From assembly GCF_041956535.1 (NCBI RefSeq), contig NW_027192211.1, forward strand, positions 371,995 to 435,994: 64,000 bases of DNA. Direction: 5' to 3'. A program made the position numbers and the translations under genes. Below the pieces are notes generated by a model that was not told where the DNA came from, made no database searches, and worked only from the letters and a program-made list of their open reading frames with translations. Of the stretch, positions 1 through 11,529 are shown piece after piece (positions within the stretch are counted from its first letter, which is position 1; every line of letters begins with the position of its first letter). The DNA comes from Calcarisporiella thermophila CBS 279.70. Lineage: Eukaryota > Calcarisporiellomycota.

Positions 1-180
1 CGTTCAATCGATATGCGTGTATCGTAGTTGTCGTGAATAGCCTGTACGTGAAACCAATGTAATCGTTGTACTTATCGTAATGGCGATCTTTTTCAATAAT
101 TTTTTTTTTTTTTTTGATCAATCAACGGCAATTTTCACTACATGAACTGCGCCCCCAGCGCTGCTGTCATCGTCGTCCAC

Positions 181-253
181 GCAGGGTTAGCTCATCTGGG
201 AGAGCGTAAGACTGAAGATCTTAAGGTACCCGGTTCGATCCCGGGATTCTGCA
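181..253 (+). tRNA. tRNA-Phe (anticodon GAA)
   Basis: A complete 73-nt cloverleaf can be folded by eye. The seven-base acceptor stem (GCAGGGT with ATTCTGC) closes with two G-T wobbles and is followed by discriminator A. The D arm is GCTC/GAGC. The anticodon arm is TAAGA-CTGAAGA-TCTTA, with GAA at the anticodon position. The T arm carries a normal TTCGATC loop. There is no intron. A run of about 33 T residues follows within 20 nt (about 268-300) and far exceeds what RNA polymerase III needs for termination. Confidence 0.95.
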
Positions 254-265
254 CTCAAATTTCTT

Positions 266-302
<37 letters not shown>

Positions 303-589
303 CAAACGCACACCCTGAGTAGCAAGGCCCTCTCTCTCTTCTTTTTTTTTTTTTCAAGAGCGTGACGATAATTTCTTTCCAGAATTACTTATCAGCACCT
401 TAGTCTCTTATCACAAACTCTGAATACAATCACCAGAATCTATTACAATAAGGATTAAAGAGTATTGCAATGTTGGATACGCTAGTTTACATTGGATACC
501 ACATTTGCTAGAATGATTATACTATGAGTTGGTTCTATTGAATTTTAAAGTACATGTAGTCGAGTACGTTAGAACATGTACTTTATGAG
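254..589. other. Intergenic: poly-T tract and AT-rich spacer
   Basis: This stretch holds the long T tract behind tRNA-Phe, a second T run near 342-354, and AT-rich sequence that is probably the 3' flank of the minus-strand beta-flanking gene. I see no gene in it. Confidence 0.6.
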
Positions 590-1666
590 TTAAAACAGTT
601 TGCCAATGATTTTCCCTGCAATTTTTTCCGCAGTACTCTGACTGTGGTGTGTCTGTTGTTGCTGTGTTTGCTGTGATTGCGGCTGTCCACTTCCAGCCCC
701 GCCCATCATCGATTGTAGTATGCTTTGAAGTCCACTGCTATTAGATGCTGCTCCACTTCCCCCCACCTTTTGGGTAAAATACAATTGTGCGGCCATGGTT
801 GCAGCCGTTTTCAAAATATTTCCCTTGTCGGCACTTGTTCCTCCCTGAGCATTAAACAACTTCAAGGCTTCGCCCATAGCTAATCCAAGGAGCTGCGATT
901 GGCCTCCAGATTGGCCTTGGTTACTGAAGAGCTTAAGAGCCTGCATGGCTGCAGCTGAGCCTAGCATTTCTGGAGATTGGTTCGGATTCGGCTGGCCATT
1001 CTGCAGAATATAATGAAGATCAGTTTGGTGAGAAAGAAATAAAATATATCACACGGAGGGAATCTTCACCTGTTGTCCATAAATCTGCTGGTGCGCATTG
1101 TTCATCTGTTGAACATCAGCATGTCCGAGTCCACTTCCGGATCCTGAGTGGCCACTGCCCATCACGCTAGAGAGCACGTTACTAAATAGTCCTCGATCTA
1201 TTTCAATCGTCGAAAATTAGTCAAAAATTAAACACTCCAACCAATTTTACTTGCCTTCTTCGGTATTCATCCCAGAATGTTGCTGGGCCACTGAGGTAGC
1301 TTGTTGAAGATGTGGAGACTGTTCATCCCCATAACTCGGAGCGTGCCCATAATCGTATTGCGACTGGACAGGGACTTGCGGTGTTTGCCCAAATGCTTCA
1401 TGACTGTACGATTGCTGGCCAGAGCCATAGACGGGCTGATTTCCCATTCCTAGGGCCTGTTGCTGTCCAAATCCTGGTTGGAATTGCTGCTGTGGTTGCT
1501 GCTGCTCCCCATAGGTCGGTTGGGGTTGTCCGTAGCTTGTCTGTGGCTGCCCAAAATATTGATTACCACTTTGCGATGTTTGGTTTGAAAATTGTTGCTG
1601 GCCGTAATATTGCTGCCCTCCGCTTCCTCCATAAGAGGCAGCTTCTCCTGGTCTGTTGTAATCCAT
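590..1666 (-). CDS. Beta-flanking protein (DUF7721-type), Gln-rich N-terminus
   Basis: Three exons (1666-1255, 1197-1070, 1000-590) encode 316 aa. The first ~140 residues are low-complexity, rich in Q, G, Y, S and P, and look disordered. The C-terminal ~150 residues carry the conserved helical repeats of fungal beta-flanking proteins: two similar segments, MQALKLFSNQGQ and MGEALKLFNAQGG, then an AATMAAQLYF segment. The molecular function of this family is not established. ATG 1666 was chosen because it starts the repeat-rich region with no upstream conservation. The first intron fits only as a GC-AG intron (donor G|GCAAGTAA); the nearby GT donor would put a stop in frame or lose the conserved RGLFSNVLSSVMG stretch. 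The gene is divergent from the MIT-domain gene across ~460 bp. Confidence 0.85.
1198..1254 (-). other. GC-AG intron (donor GCAAGTAA)
   Basis: Splicing G|GCAAGTAA...AAATAG|AT joins GAA-GAA-G to AT-CGA-GGA and reads E-E-D-R-G-L-F-S-N. GT-based alternatives to the same acceptor meet a TAG within five codons. Confidence 0.75.
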
Positions 1667-2125
1667 TAGTGTTTTGTTGGATCGTGTTGTAGTCTCGCTA
1701 GTACTGAAGAATATTTGTGTTATAGGACGCGAAAACAAAACATATAATTTGACGTATCCATTCTCTGAAGTACGAGCTTCAGAAAACAATAAGATACCGA
1801 TTCAGATATACTCTAATTGGCGATTAATTTAATTTATCAACCTAGATCGAAAAATCGAAAGAAAAACTTTACAAAGCGGTGTCGTTCGCCAGAAACACAG
1901 CGCACAGATGGTGCTGTTAATGTCTCGGAGAAAATGAGAGAGAGAGGGAGCTTTTTCCCTTAAAGAATTATCTTGTCTCCATCTTATTCATTCCTTATAA
2001 TTAATAACTCAAAAGTTCTCTTCCTTTGAGTCTCTTGGACTTCTGAGGGAAGTTCTGTCCTGTGATTAGGGATCCCACCTTGATATTTGTTACACTTTAA
2101 TTCTTTGGCACAGATCCTAGATCGG

Positions 2126-5100
2126 ATGTCATCACCACTCACTCTCTCACCAAATTTGGGGCCAGGCTCTCCTCCCCATGAGGTTGATTTGATTAATGCC
2201 GCGCGCGAACTGGCACGGCGAGCGATTCTATTGGATGCGGAAGACAATCTAGACGGAGCCATTAAGTCTTACGAAGAGGCATTGAAGTTTCTCACAATGG
2301 CTTCAGAATTTACAAACAATGAGAATCATAAGCTGGAGAAGATAGTATGTAATGCATTTGATTTCTTATTTCGAGCTTAACTAAAAAGTTTCTATAATTT
2401 TTAGCGAGAACTCTATCAGCAACGTATAGATTATCTTATTGTTTCGGCAAGAGCTAAAAACATGATTTCTTCACCTACTTCATCAGCTTTTCTGTTATCT
2501 CAACCATCTCAGTCGCCTTTGTGTCCTCCCGTTTCTCATGCAGATAGAGTACTCCCTGAGCAACGCACATCCCCCTTCAAGCTGCCAGACAAGATACGGT
2601 AGTATAAACATAGATGGCATTATGCATCACTATCACTAATCGCATTGATCTATATAGCTCACAAAAAGAGCTTGAATATAGGCTTGACTCTCCGGTGTTG
2701 GCAAAAGAAAGTGAATCCGGTTTTGATCGTGTGCCAAGGGTTGAGCCAATACCTCCAGACAGATCAATCGATGGGATAAAATCAAACTTGCGCACAACTC
2801 CGCAGTTGCAACCGCTTTCCTCATCAGCACCCTCCAACGAAGATGCCCGGAATTCAAACGTCCCAAAAACAAAGAGTCGCCGCTCTCTCTCAATCTCTCT
2901 CGGTTCTCTCTTTCGCTCCAACAAGAAAAAAAGTAACAAAAATCCCTCTACAAAATCCTCTCGCCTCCAAAATTTACGCAAGTTTAATGCGTCAGTCAAC
3001 TCACTGCGTGGGATATTTGATGCAGATGGGACGAAACCTCCAGAAGTCGAGCTAAAATTTAAATCGCTAGTTGATCTTAATGCGGCAAACGCACTTTCTT
3101 TGGATGTGAGCCCCATGCCAATATTGGAACATACCAATTCATGCGCACCGGAACCAATGGCTCTTAATGAACGAGCTACAACGGATGCGTCCCCGTCACA
3201 ACGTTCGGAATCGGACACGCTAAGGCAGTCTCTACCTCCAAATAGAATCAAAGAGCACTCCAAGGTAGCGGAGGCTCGCGAGAAAGCACGAATCGCGGTG
3301 CAACTCGATTCGGGGCAGGATATAGAGGAATCAGTGCTTAGGTATCAAGAGGCTGTCAAATTACTTGATGAAGTTATGTTAGAGCCCTCGCACGCTGGGG
3401 AAATTAAACATTTCGAATCCATCGTATGTTCATGCCCGCCCATAATGCATATATTTGTGAGACTAATTACTCTATGTTTGAACTTAGCGAGATATGTATT
3501 TGCGGAGGATACAACAATTGACATCTATCCCTAAGGGAAGAGAGCCAGATACAAATAAATCTGAGGCAAAACGCTCGAGAATAAACAACTTGAAGTTGAA
3601 CCTGTTGGGAGGCCAAAAGGATGCCGAAGGAAGGGACAGTATTTCGCCACGGACTATTTCCTCAAAATATTCTGCTCGATGGAGTCCACTTTCTCCAAAA
3701 TATACATCGTCGCCCCCTCCATTAGTGCCTATTTCACCCGTAACCTCGAGTCCAAATCGATATACTCCTGCTACGCACTCACGTGGCATACCGATAAACT
3801 CTTCGCGCGAGATAACGTCCCCTGGCTCCCCTAAGTTTTCTTCGCTTTCCTATAAAACGCGATCATCCTCCTTCGGTACTTCGTCGCCCTGTTCTTATGC
3901 AAGCTCGCCTGAATTTCCCGGTATCATGCGATCGATGTCATCACGAAGCTTCTCCTATAGGGCTGAGTCACGTAAAGCCGAGCTCGGGATAGCAACCATC
4001 GGCCCTGACTTATTTGAAGATCCCATTGGAGATATCCCATTAATTCCGGGGACATTTGGGCAGAGGACAACAATCAAGCCTATTTCAGATGATAGTTTTG
4101 AGGTAGATTTGATGGGTCTAGAGGACGCAGTGTATGAACCACCGCCATCGGACCCTCGTAAGAGAATATTTTGGCTATTCCGAAGTCTGGAGAGAAGCTT
4201 GAGTGTGGGTGCTTTTATCACTGAACGACTTTACATTCCACGTGAAATTTGGTATAAACCACTTTTTTGACTCGAATATATCCATGGTCGACTTACTAAT
4301 GCCTGTTTTTTTGATCGTAAGGATGCAAAATAATGTACGTGTCCCCGCTATCGAAACCAAGATTCAGATATGCGATATCTTAAGCGGGGCATTGCACCGC
4401 ATTTCAGCATGGGAGAGATTAGATGACCTGCAAGGGACTGTAAAGCGTTTAGAATTTCTGCAAACCGCTCTAGGATCTGTTCAGAACATGCTAGCAAAGA
4501 AGGAATTTACAAAGGATCAAGGATCACTTGGATCGAGCACAAGCCGACAAGCAAGCCCCACCTCCCTCACGCTCTTTTCAGGGAAATCTAATGTAAATGG
4601 AGTTATTTTAGGAAATTTGCACGGGATTAATTTTATTTCTGATCTTCTTAGTCGCCAACTTCGATTAAATCCTTATGGAGAAAGCGGTCAATGGACCTAA
4701 TGAGTAGCCGAAGAGGGTAAAGGAGAGAGCACTTCGTTTAATTACTTCATATTGGTGACCTAATCCAGCTTTTTATTAGATCTGATGATTCGACTGGTCG
4801 CTATATGGATTCGCTAAAGCGACTTTTGCGCGCTGCTTTAGTGCTTGATCGATACTTCACTCACTTTGAGCCCAGAGTAACATGCGCCCCATCTCTGAAT
4901 ATGCATCCCCGTTCCCCTCCCTTATCTCCATTCCCCTGTCATCACAAAGCTAATTCATATATTTCTCAAAACGGTGCGCAGGCAGAGCCCATATCTCGCC
5001 AGAGTCGCTCCCAACGGCCAGTTAATCTGAATCAACGCCATCACTCTAATCCTACTTTGGCTATGCCAGTTGCACAGGAAATTTCAGTAGAAAATCAAAT

Positions 5101-5257
5101 AGGGCTTCAGAGCAGCGCAATTGAACTACAAATATTGGATCGACTGCAGCGAGTATTAGAGGTGCTCCACGAACAAATTTATGCTTTTGCTGTGAAAGAT
5201 TTAGGCTTTCTTCTGGAAAGATGGGTAGAGAAAAGAAAAGAGAGCTTGAAAATATAA
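2126..5257 (+). CDS. Fungal protein with two MIT domains
   Basis: Seven exons (2126-2344, 2405-2598, 2658-3423, 3488-4251, 4322-4592, 4652-4716, 4780-5257) encode 918 aa. Residues ~15-95 form an MIT-type three-helix domain (DLINAARELARRAILLD, then IKSYEEALKFL). A second MIT-like repeat lies near residues 345-405 (VAEAREKARIAVQ, RYQEAVKLLDE). MIT domains bind ESCRT-III tails and act in endosomal sorting. The middle is Ser/Pro-rich and basic. The C-terminal half begins PPPSDPRKRIFWLFRSL, a block recognised from fungal MIT proteins of unknown role, and ends in amphipathic helices. The intron at 4593-4651 is inferred because the exon otherwise stops at 4698; splicing restores frame into SDDSTGRYMDSLKRLL. 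Start is ATG 2126. Most family members have one MIT domain, so the second is notable. Confidence 0.82.
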
Positions 5258-6213
5258 AGGATAGAGCAGAGCATCATCTTCTTCTGGAAAGATATACAGT
5301 GTATGTATATATTGCTTGTACTTGTATTTATCTGTAGATTTGTTGTTTGTCAGTGGTATATTTAGTTTATTATGTTTCTAATACTAATACTAAATCCGGC
5401 CTTCGTATAAAAATCGCAATAAGAATATCTGAGAGCATCATCTTATTAGAGTACGAAATCTGCAAATAGATAAATAGTTCAAAATTGGAAGCATGTCAAG
5501 TCCAAGGCTTAGAAGTGTTTGCAGTAGCGGCACTTTTTTTTGAAAGAGCCAGGATTAATATCTACAAGTAAAAGGCATTAACCGGAGTTTCTCGATTTCA
5601 TCCTCACTCACTTCGACATGAAGACAGTATCATGGACAGTTTTGGTGGCCATGAATCAGCATTAGAGATAAGCATTTTGTTTCTGAGTAGCTATTAAGAA
5701 TCTTTCCTTTTAGTCACTAGCACTGGCTTCCACATATATGTGTTATTTTGAACTGCCAAGCTTCAAAGTGGCGGGCTAGCTCAAGGGAGAATTTTGTGAT
5801 AATGGATGCACAACTCTAAATGTATTTGCAGTAAATGCGTGGCTTCAATAGCAGGCAGTCAGGCGCAAAGCAGCGCCTAAAATGTTCATAATTTGTTAAT
5901 CTATTTGTGCAAATTTTAAATTTTAAGCAATTTGTTGATTCTTTTCTTCACTTCAATGGCTTCAAACTGCATAGGCTGTTTCAGCTTGCAATTAGCACAA
6001 GTCCTGTGGCACTTGGCTTGAATTTGAATTGGACCAGAAACAAATTTAAGAATTTTGCGCGAAGGTCATTTTAAATACAAACTAGAAATTTACAGCTAAA
6101 ATCAAGTGTAAAATGAATAGGAACACAGTGACCAAACAGCTTATGTGAGAAAATCTCACGGAGGCATGATATTGATATTATTAATGAAATGGTAGGTGCG
6201 GATTGGAGTATTT
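5258..6213. other. Intergenic, AT-rich
   Basis: This is the convergent spacer between the MIT gene and Pmp3, about 950 nt. It has no conserved reading frame and no recognisable RNA; it is probably the two 3' UTRs. Confidence 0.5.
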
Positions 6214-6533
6214 TCAATACACGGCAATAATGTATATAGCATGAACCTATGTTTATGAAAAAATTGTTAAATTAATTCAGTGAAAGGTGCTTGGGATTGA
6301 AGCAGAAAAAGTTTGCTCCAATACTTACAATTCCAGGAATATAACCAAGGATTGTTAAGAGAATGTTAATCGCCAGGTCTGCCGTGCATCCACGCTCCAG
6401 AAATACACCAAGGGGTGGGAAAATAACTGCACAGATGAGTTTACAGACTAGGACCAGGAAAAAGACTTAATTAGGTTGAAATCATGTAGAGACAAATCAA
6501 AAGGAACATACTGTCGTCACAAGTAACTGGCAT
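6214..6533 (-). CDS. PMP3: Plasma membrane proteolipid Pmp3
   Basis: Three short exons (6533-6512, 6447-6329, 6246-6214) encode 57 aa, the normal size for the Pmp3/RCI2/UPF0057 family. The protein starts MPVTCDD and contains the diagnostic CAVIFPPLGVFLERGC motif, a helix-loop-helix pair of membrane segments, and ends GYIPGIVHAIYIIAVY. Family members are small hydrophobic plasma-membrane proteins that affect membrane potential and cation tolerance. Each exon is too short to appear as a long ORF, and the first is only 22 nt. Donors (GTATGTT, GTAAGT) and acceptors (CTAG, ATAG) are canonical and phases agree throughout. The gene lies head-to-head with METTL3 across ~0.9 kb. Confidence 0.96.
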
Positions 6534-7443
6534 TCTTGATTATCGACTACTGATTCACTAAACTAAAGTGTATGAGTTGAGGAAGTGTAAGAAGTTATAA
6601 AGCTCCAATTTATACAATTTCCAATTGTCCGAGTCGTTTTATAAACGTGTTTCGAGAAATCGGTTGACGTCATTATAAATCTCCGCCTGTCTCCTTATGG
6701 TGGGGCTTCTTGGCAAGTATGGCTGCGGGATTAGGAAAACGATGTTTGCCATCTTCCGATAGAGAGTTCAGAGAAGCTTTTAAGAATATTCTATTGCTCT
6801 CCGTTACATAAGTCGGTCCACTCCACTACCATTAAATATTCTGAGCAAGGATATGGAAGCTTGCCTTTCTTGGCCCAACCCAAGAAATTTGCTTAAAATA
6901 TACCACCCATTGCTTGTTCTTTTTCTTCAAATTGATACACGCCCAATGCTTGGATTGTCCTTGAATTTCTCGATTTTTGAATGCACATGTAGCAATGGCT
7001 TATTTCCACACGCTCGAGTAGGGAAATTCGAAAAGTTCAAATCTTATTCTTAACGATTATAGACTTCAAGTTCTATTCACTAAATGAATTGGGTGCTTTT
7101 GATAGCAGCGATGTCGGTATTGCGCGGTTACGAAATAGGGACTATTCCTTTGTTGTGGGACAGTGATGTTTGCACCTGTATTTAATCTTGAATCTAGGAG
7201 TAAAGGAGGGCAAAGTACACTTTCGAGGCGGATTGTTGTCGCGATCTGCTTGGTGGGTTTGATATTGATAACAAATTGCCTAGCAAGACATGAAGTCTGC
7301 TTCTGTCCGTGTCAAGCATATCAATAGCTGTTAATATGAATACATCTATATATTATAGTAATAATAAAAAAATAGAATTTGCCTGCGGACTTTGGAAATT
7401 TGCACAGGTTTCCATCTTTTTATTTTTATATGCAGTTAAAGAA
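6534..7443. other. Intergenic / divergent promoter region Pmp3-METTL3
   Basis: AT-rich spacer upstream of both neighbours. A 66-codon frame at 6853-7053 has no similarity I recognise and lies where a promoter is expected. The part just before 7444 (a T-rich tract ending in TATGCAG at about 7433) could be the end of an intron of METTL3, in which case a short 5' exon lies somewhere in 7290-7360. Confidence 0.4.
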
Positions 7444-9591
7444 ATGCGAAAAATCATGCCTGAAATTAACCAGACGATCGCTGAATTTCAAGAAATCAAA
7501 GCCCACACAGAAAAAATACACCGAAAGATTGGTGCACGAATATCTGATCTACAGAGGAATAAACCATGTATATTGCCACTGACTTGTCGATTACTACAGT
7601 TAGATTAATTTATTTTCTTTAGATGTACTCCCTGTCGGCTTGTCCAGCAAATCTAGCATCCCTAGCAATCTTGAAGAAATCACGTTTCGATTCCTCACTT
7701 CCATCGAGTGGTCTCTATATACGCCCATAGATATCCACAAATTTCTTGAACGTTTGTTGAGTTTCTATCCTTCTCTTGCGGCTCACCATATACATGATAT
7801 TCTTCCTAAGATTGAGGCTATACTCTTGAGATTACACAAATTGTGCGGCGAATGGGTTATTTCGCTAAAGGATGAGCGAGTGGGAGGAAGGAGAAGGATA
7901 GTGATTGAAGGGGTAGACGTGGAAAAATTGAAGGCTGCACTGTCATCGGAGGAGTAAGTAAATTTTTCATATCTATGGTATGTTATTTTCTATACCTGTT
8001 ATATTGTTTTACGTAGAAATATTTCAACCGGAAGTGCGGGTATTTTGGATGGGATGACTTCTTCAAGGAAGTCATTTTCTAATTCAGAGCATCGACGAAA
8101 ATACTCGAATCCTTCAAATGTTGTTTCAAGCGAACAGTCTGGTAAATAAACATAGCCGTATAAATAGTGATTATTTAGTTAATTCTTCATCAATCTCCGA
8201 TAGATATCGACGAATTACTTGCTAAACCTTCGTATTTCGAAAAAGAGTATGGTGGTCAATTGGAAACACTATGGGAGATAATAAATCAGCCGACTGCCAA
8301 AGATATGCTTGCCCGCGAGATGGTGAGATTGTTTCATATTATTTCATTGTAGATGGCAAATTCCTGAATTAAGTATGGGCCCATGTTTTAGTTCCGTTCG
8401 CATAATAGCGGATTCCGTGAGTTTTGCAGACAGGGAACAAAAGATCAATGCAAACGGAAGCTTAAATCGGCTAGCGCTTGTAATAAGGTAGAGAGAGTAT
8501 GGACATATTGCTGGATCTGAGCAGAGTTTGTTAATAGAACCAATTTCATTCTTATACAGCTTCATTTTCGAAGAATACTTCGCCCCTACACTGAGGTTGA
8601 ACTTGGGGATTGCTCCTACCTCAATACTTGCCATCGCATGGATACATGTAAATATGTACACTATGAATTAGACGATGAGGATCCGGCACCAAAAGTTCTG
8701 GTTCAGACAAAAAAGCCACCAAAACCTGCAGTCACCCTATTTCCTCCGGTTAAAATGGTATTCATTGGCTCTTTGTACTGAAAAATGGGGTTTAGATTGA
8801 CCATTCCCAATGATAGCTGCCGCCCCAATGGATTAACTGTGATGTTCGCAAGTTGGATTTCAAGGTCCTAGGGAAGTTTTCAGTAATAATGGCAGATCCT
8901 CCGTGGGATATTCATATGACGGTATTTAAATAATTTAGCATGCTAACATTCACTGCACAATATCAATCATTTGCTTTTATTTATAGCTACCCTATGGAAC
9001 CATGACCGATGACGAAATGAAAGCTCTTCCAATGCATGAGTTACAGGACGAGGGGTTACTTTTTCTGTGGGTAACAGGGCGTGCTATGGAGCTGGGGCGA
9101 GAGTGTATGATGCTATGGGGGTAAGACTTGAATTCTTCTAAATTATCTTATTCCAAGGAGGCTTGAGCTTTTCCGTTAGATATGACAGGGTGGACGAACT
9201 CGTTTGGATAAAAACGAATCAGCTTCAACGCCTTATTCGCACGGGTCGTACTGGTCACTGGCTCAACCACAGCAAGGAGCACTGTCTCGTTGGTCTTAAA
9301 GGGAATCCTCGTGGCCTTCTCCGAGGTTTAGACTGCGACGTGATTGTGGGGGAAGTTAGAGAGACGAGTCGTAAACCAGACGAAGTTTACGGTCTCATTG
9401 ACCGTTTAAGTCCAGGAACTAGGAAGTTGGAGATATTTGGACGTCAGCATAATACACGACCAGGTTGGATAACACTAGGGAATCAATTGGAGAGCACGAG
9501 GATTTACGAAGCCGACTTAGTGAAGCGATTCAATGAGCGGTTCCCGGAGAATCCAGTCAGTTTAACCCCATTACCACCCGAGTGGCAATAG
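7444..9591 (+). CDS. METTL3: mRNA m6A methyltransferase, METTL3/Ime4 type
   Basis: Nine exons (7444-7567, 7623-7953, 8017-8141, 8204-8322, 8392-8487, 8560-8757, 8817-8921, 8987-9120, 9180-9591) give 547 codons. The protein has an N-terminal helical region, two CCCH-type zinc fingers (about residues 245-300; [19 protein letters not shown]), and the MT-A70 domain with catalytic DPPW (about 358-361) in [12 protein letters not shown]. The SAM/substrate loop [20 protein letters not shown] and [20 protein letters not shown] follow. It would catalyse N6-adenosine methylation of mRNA, normally with METTL14. Within exon 8, between a T6 run (9060-9065) and a G4 run (9118-9121), the conserved [14 protein letters not shown] segment reads in the +1 frame, while exons before and after agree with each other. 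The 5' end is uncertain: an in-frame ATG exists at 7336 and an upstream exon is possible. Confidence 0.93.
9060..9121 (+). other. Segment with two compensating one-base shifts in METTL3
   Basis: After CTT-TTT the run has one T more than LFLWVTG needs, and before the donor TGGGG|TAAG has one G fewer than needed to give W-G-Y across the splice. About 20 codons in between read the conserved sequence only in +1. Two homopolymer miscalls would explain both ends; a genuine recent double indel is the alternative. Confidence 0.85.
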
Positions 9592-9771
9592 CCATCTTGC
9601 CCATTCATACCGATTTTATTTTTGCTGTTTATCTCCGCAGTGTTGAATTCAAATTTCTCCCGCTTTTTAAACTTATTAATAATATTTCCCTATTCGGCGT
9701 TTATATTAAACTGTTAAGCCTCAGTTTGAGTATCCAATTTGGGTCTTCAGAGGTTCTCAACTTTATGCTTC

Positions 9772-11529
9772 ATGGTCATTAGTAGTCGATTCCACTCAAT
9801 AGATCCCGTAAAATTTGCTAAATTAGGCGCATTTATATGCGCTTTCCTATTTACATTCGGTTCTCATTATGCTGGACACACGCTTGCTCCACTAAAGGCC
9901 GATCTTAAAGCGAGCCTTAACATTACCAATGCTCAATACGGAGTTCTTCAGTCCAGTGTTTCTCTAGTCAATTCGTTTATCCCATTGTTTGGCGGGATTT
10001 TTGTTGATTCGTTTGGAACAGGTACAGGCTCTTTGGTCAGCAGTTTTCTAATAGTTGTTGGGCAAAGTATAGTATCCGTTGGAGTTCAAAAAGGAACATA
10101 CGGGGTCGTAATTGCCGGTAGGGTGTTGTTTGGAGTTGGCTCAGGCACGGTCGTTATTGCACAGGAAAGTATCTTGGGAAAGTGGTTCCGCGGAAAGGGG
10201 CTTACATTGGCGCTCGCCAGCCTTTTTTCAATTTCAAGACTGGTAATCTCTCTACTATCCCTTCTTTCTTCCAATTGTTTTTCTTTTCGCACTGTTAAAC
10301 GAGATGGTGCTAGGCATCATTTCTTGCCAACGTCGTTGCCGTCCCCATCAAAAATGCGACCGGATTCTATGGGAATGCATTCTGGGTATCTTAGTTCTCT
10401 ACTCACTACATCCACTGATAAAATATTATGGCTATTTATTCTATCCTCATTGAAATCTTAGGTTGCGACTGGAGTATGCATTTTTTGTTTTTTTGTGAAT
10501 ATTGTGTTCGTTTATTTTGCAAATCGCGCTGAACATCATTCAACCGTGGCTTCCTCCACACCAAATGTCAATTACCTGAGATTTCTCAAACGAAACCGTA
10601 CTTTCCACCTTCGACGCGTTCTCTATTTACCCCTTTCATATTGGCTCATTGTCTTCTTGCAGATGTTGCTAGCGGGTCTTTGGACCTCTTTTCTTCACGT
10701 TGGTACCGAGCTGGTTCAAATTCGCTTCGGAGAGGCCCAAGCAATTGCAGCTTTCAATGCGGGCATTGGACAGACGGTTCCGATCGTGGTCTCACCTTTC
10801 TGGGGCGCCCTTGTAGATAGGTTCGGAAGGAGGGTCTGCACAATTTTCCTGTCCAGCATTATACTGGTCGTGTCACAGTGCATCCTTGGATTCTTGGAAG
10901 TTACTCCTATTGTTGGAATAGTCCTTTTCTCAGTTTCTCTGACCTTGGGTCCAATAGGACTCGTATCCTCGATCCCCTTGTTGCTGCAACCCGATCTAAT
11001 TGGCACTGGATATGGGATATTTAAAGTGTCCGACAACATCGGTTCGACCCTTTTCGACATCGGAATTGGGTACATACAAGACGCCACGCCTGGACGTGGG
11101 TATGGTGGCGTCATCGTCTTTTTCCTTCTTATTGCTTCAATTTCGACGTTGGCATCGGTTTTGCTCTGGATCGTGGATTGGCGACTGGGCGAGGGAATAC
11201 TCGAGGCGGGGCACAAGAAGAGAACTATATTATTAGATAAGTGGCAAGCAGACAGGCAAGAAACTGAGCAGAGCGTGGAGAAAGCGGGTAATCGGGAGCA
11301 GAGCATGGAAAAACAGAGAAAGGTGACGAACGAAGAGATGGCCCAGCAAGATGTGATGCCCCATGAGAGGAAAACCGTGTGCATGGCTATGTGCAAGGCA
11401 CCTCGGACGGAGCCAGCAACAAGTGAGGCGTTGTACCACAACTATTTTTTTGGAGCAGTGATACTGGTGTTAATTATTGCAAGCTTTTGCTTATATTTTG
11501 TGGCAATTGCTCGCAATGTAATGCAATAG
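9772..11529 (+). CDS. MFS transporter, MFSD1-like
   Basis: Three exons (9772-10242, 10314-10385, 10462-11529) encode 536 aa. The N-terminal half shows FGSHYAGHTLAPLKADLK, then TNAQYGVLQSSVSLVNSF and an LFGGIFVDSFG loop, the arrangement of MFSD1-like lysosomal/vacuolar MFS proteins. About six membrane helices precede a polar central loop (HRAEHH to FHLRRV) and six follow, including the A-motif-like GALVDRFGRRVC. A charged E/K/Q-rich tail (about 430-500) leads to one more hydrophobic helix at the extreme C-terminus (FFGAVILVLIIASFCLYFVA), giving 13 predicted helices. The substrate is unknown. The small second exon (24 codons) supplies ASFLANVVAVPIKNATGFYG, which fits the family pattern. The gene follows METTL3 with 180 bp between them and is convergent with the chitin synthase. 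Confidence 0.85.

Noticed and set aside
6853-7053. 66-codon frame upstream of METTL3
   Set aside because: No recognisable feature; it lies in the divergent promoter region.
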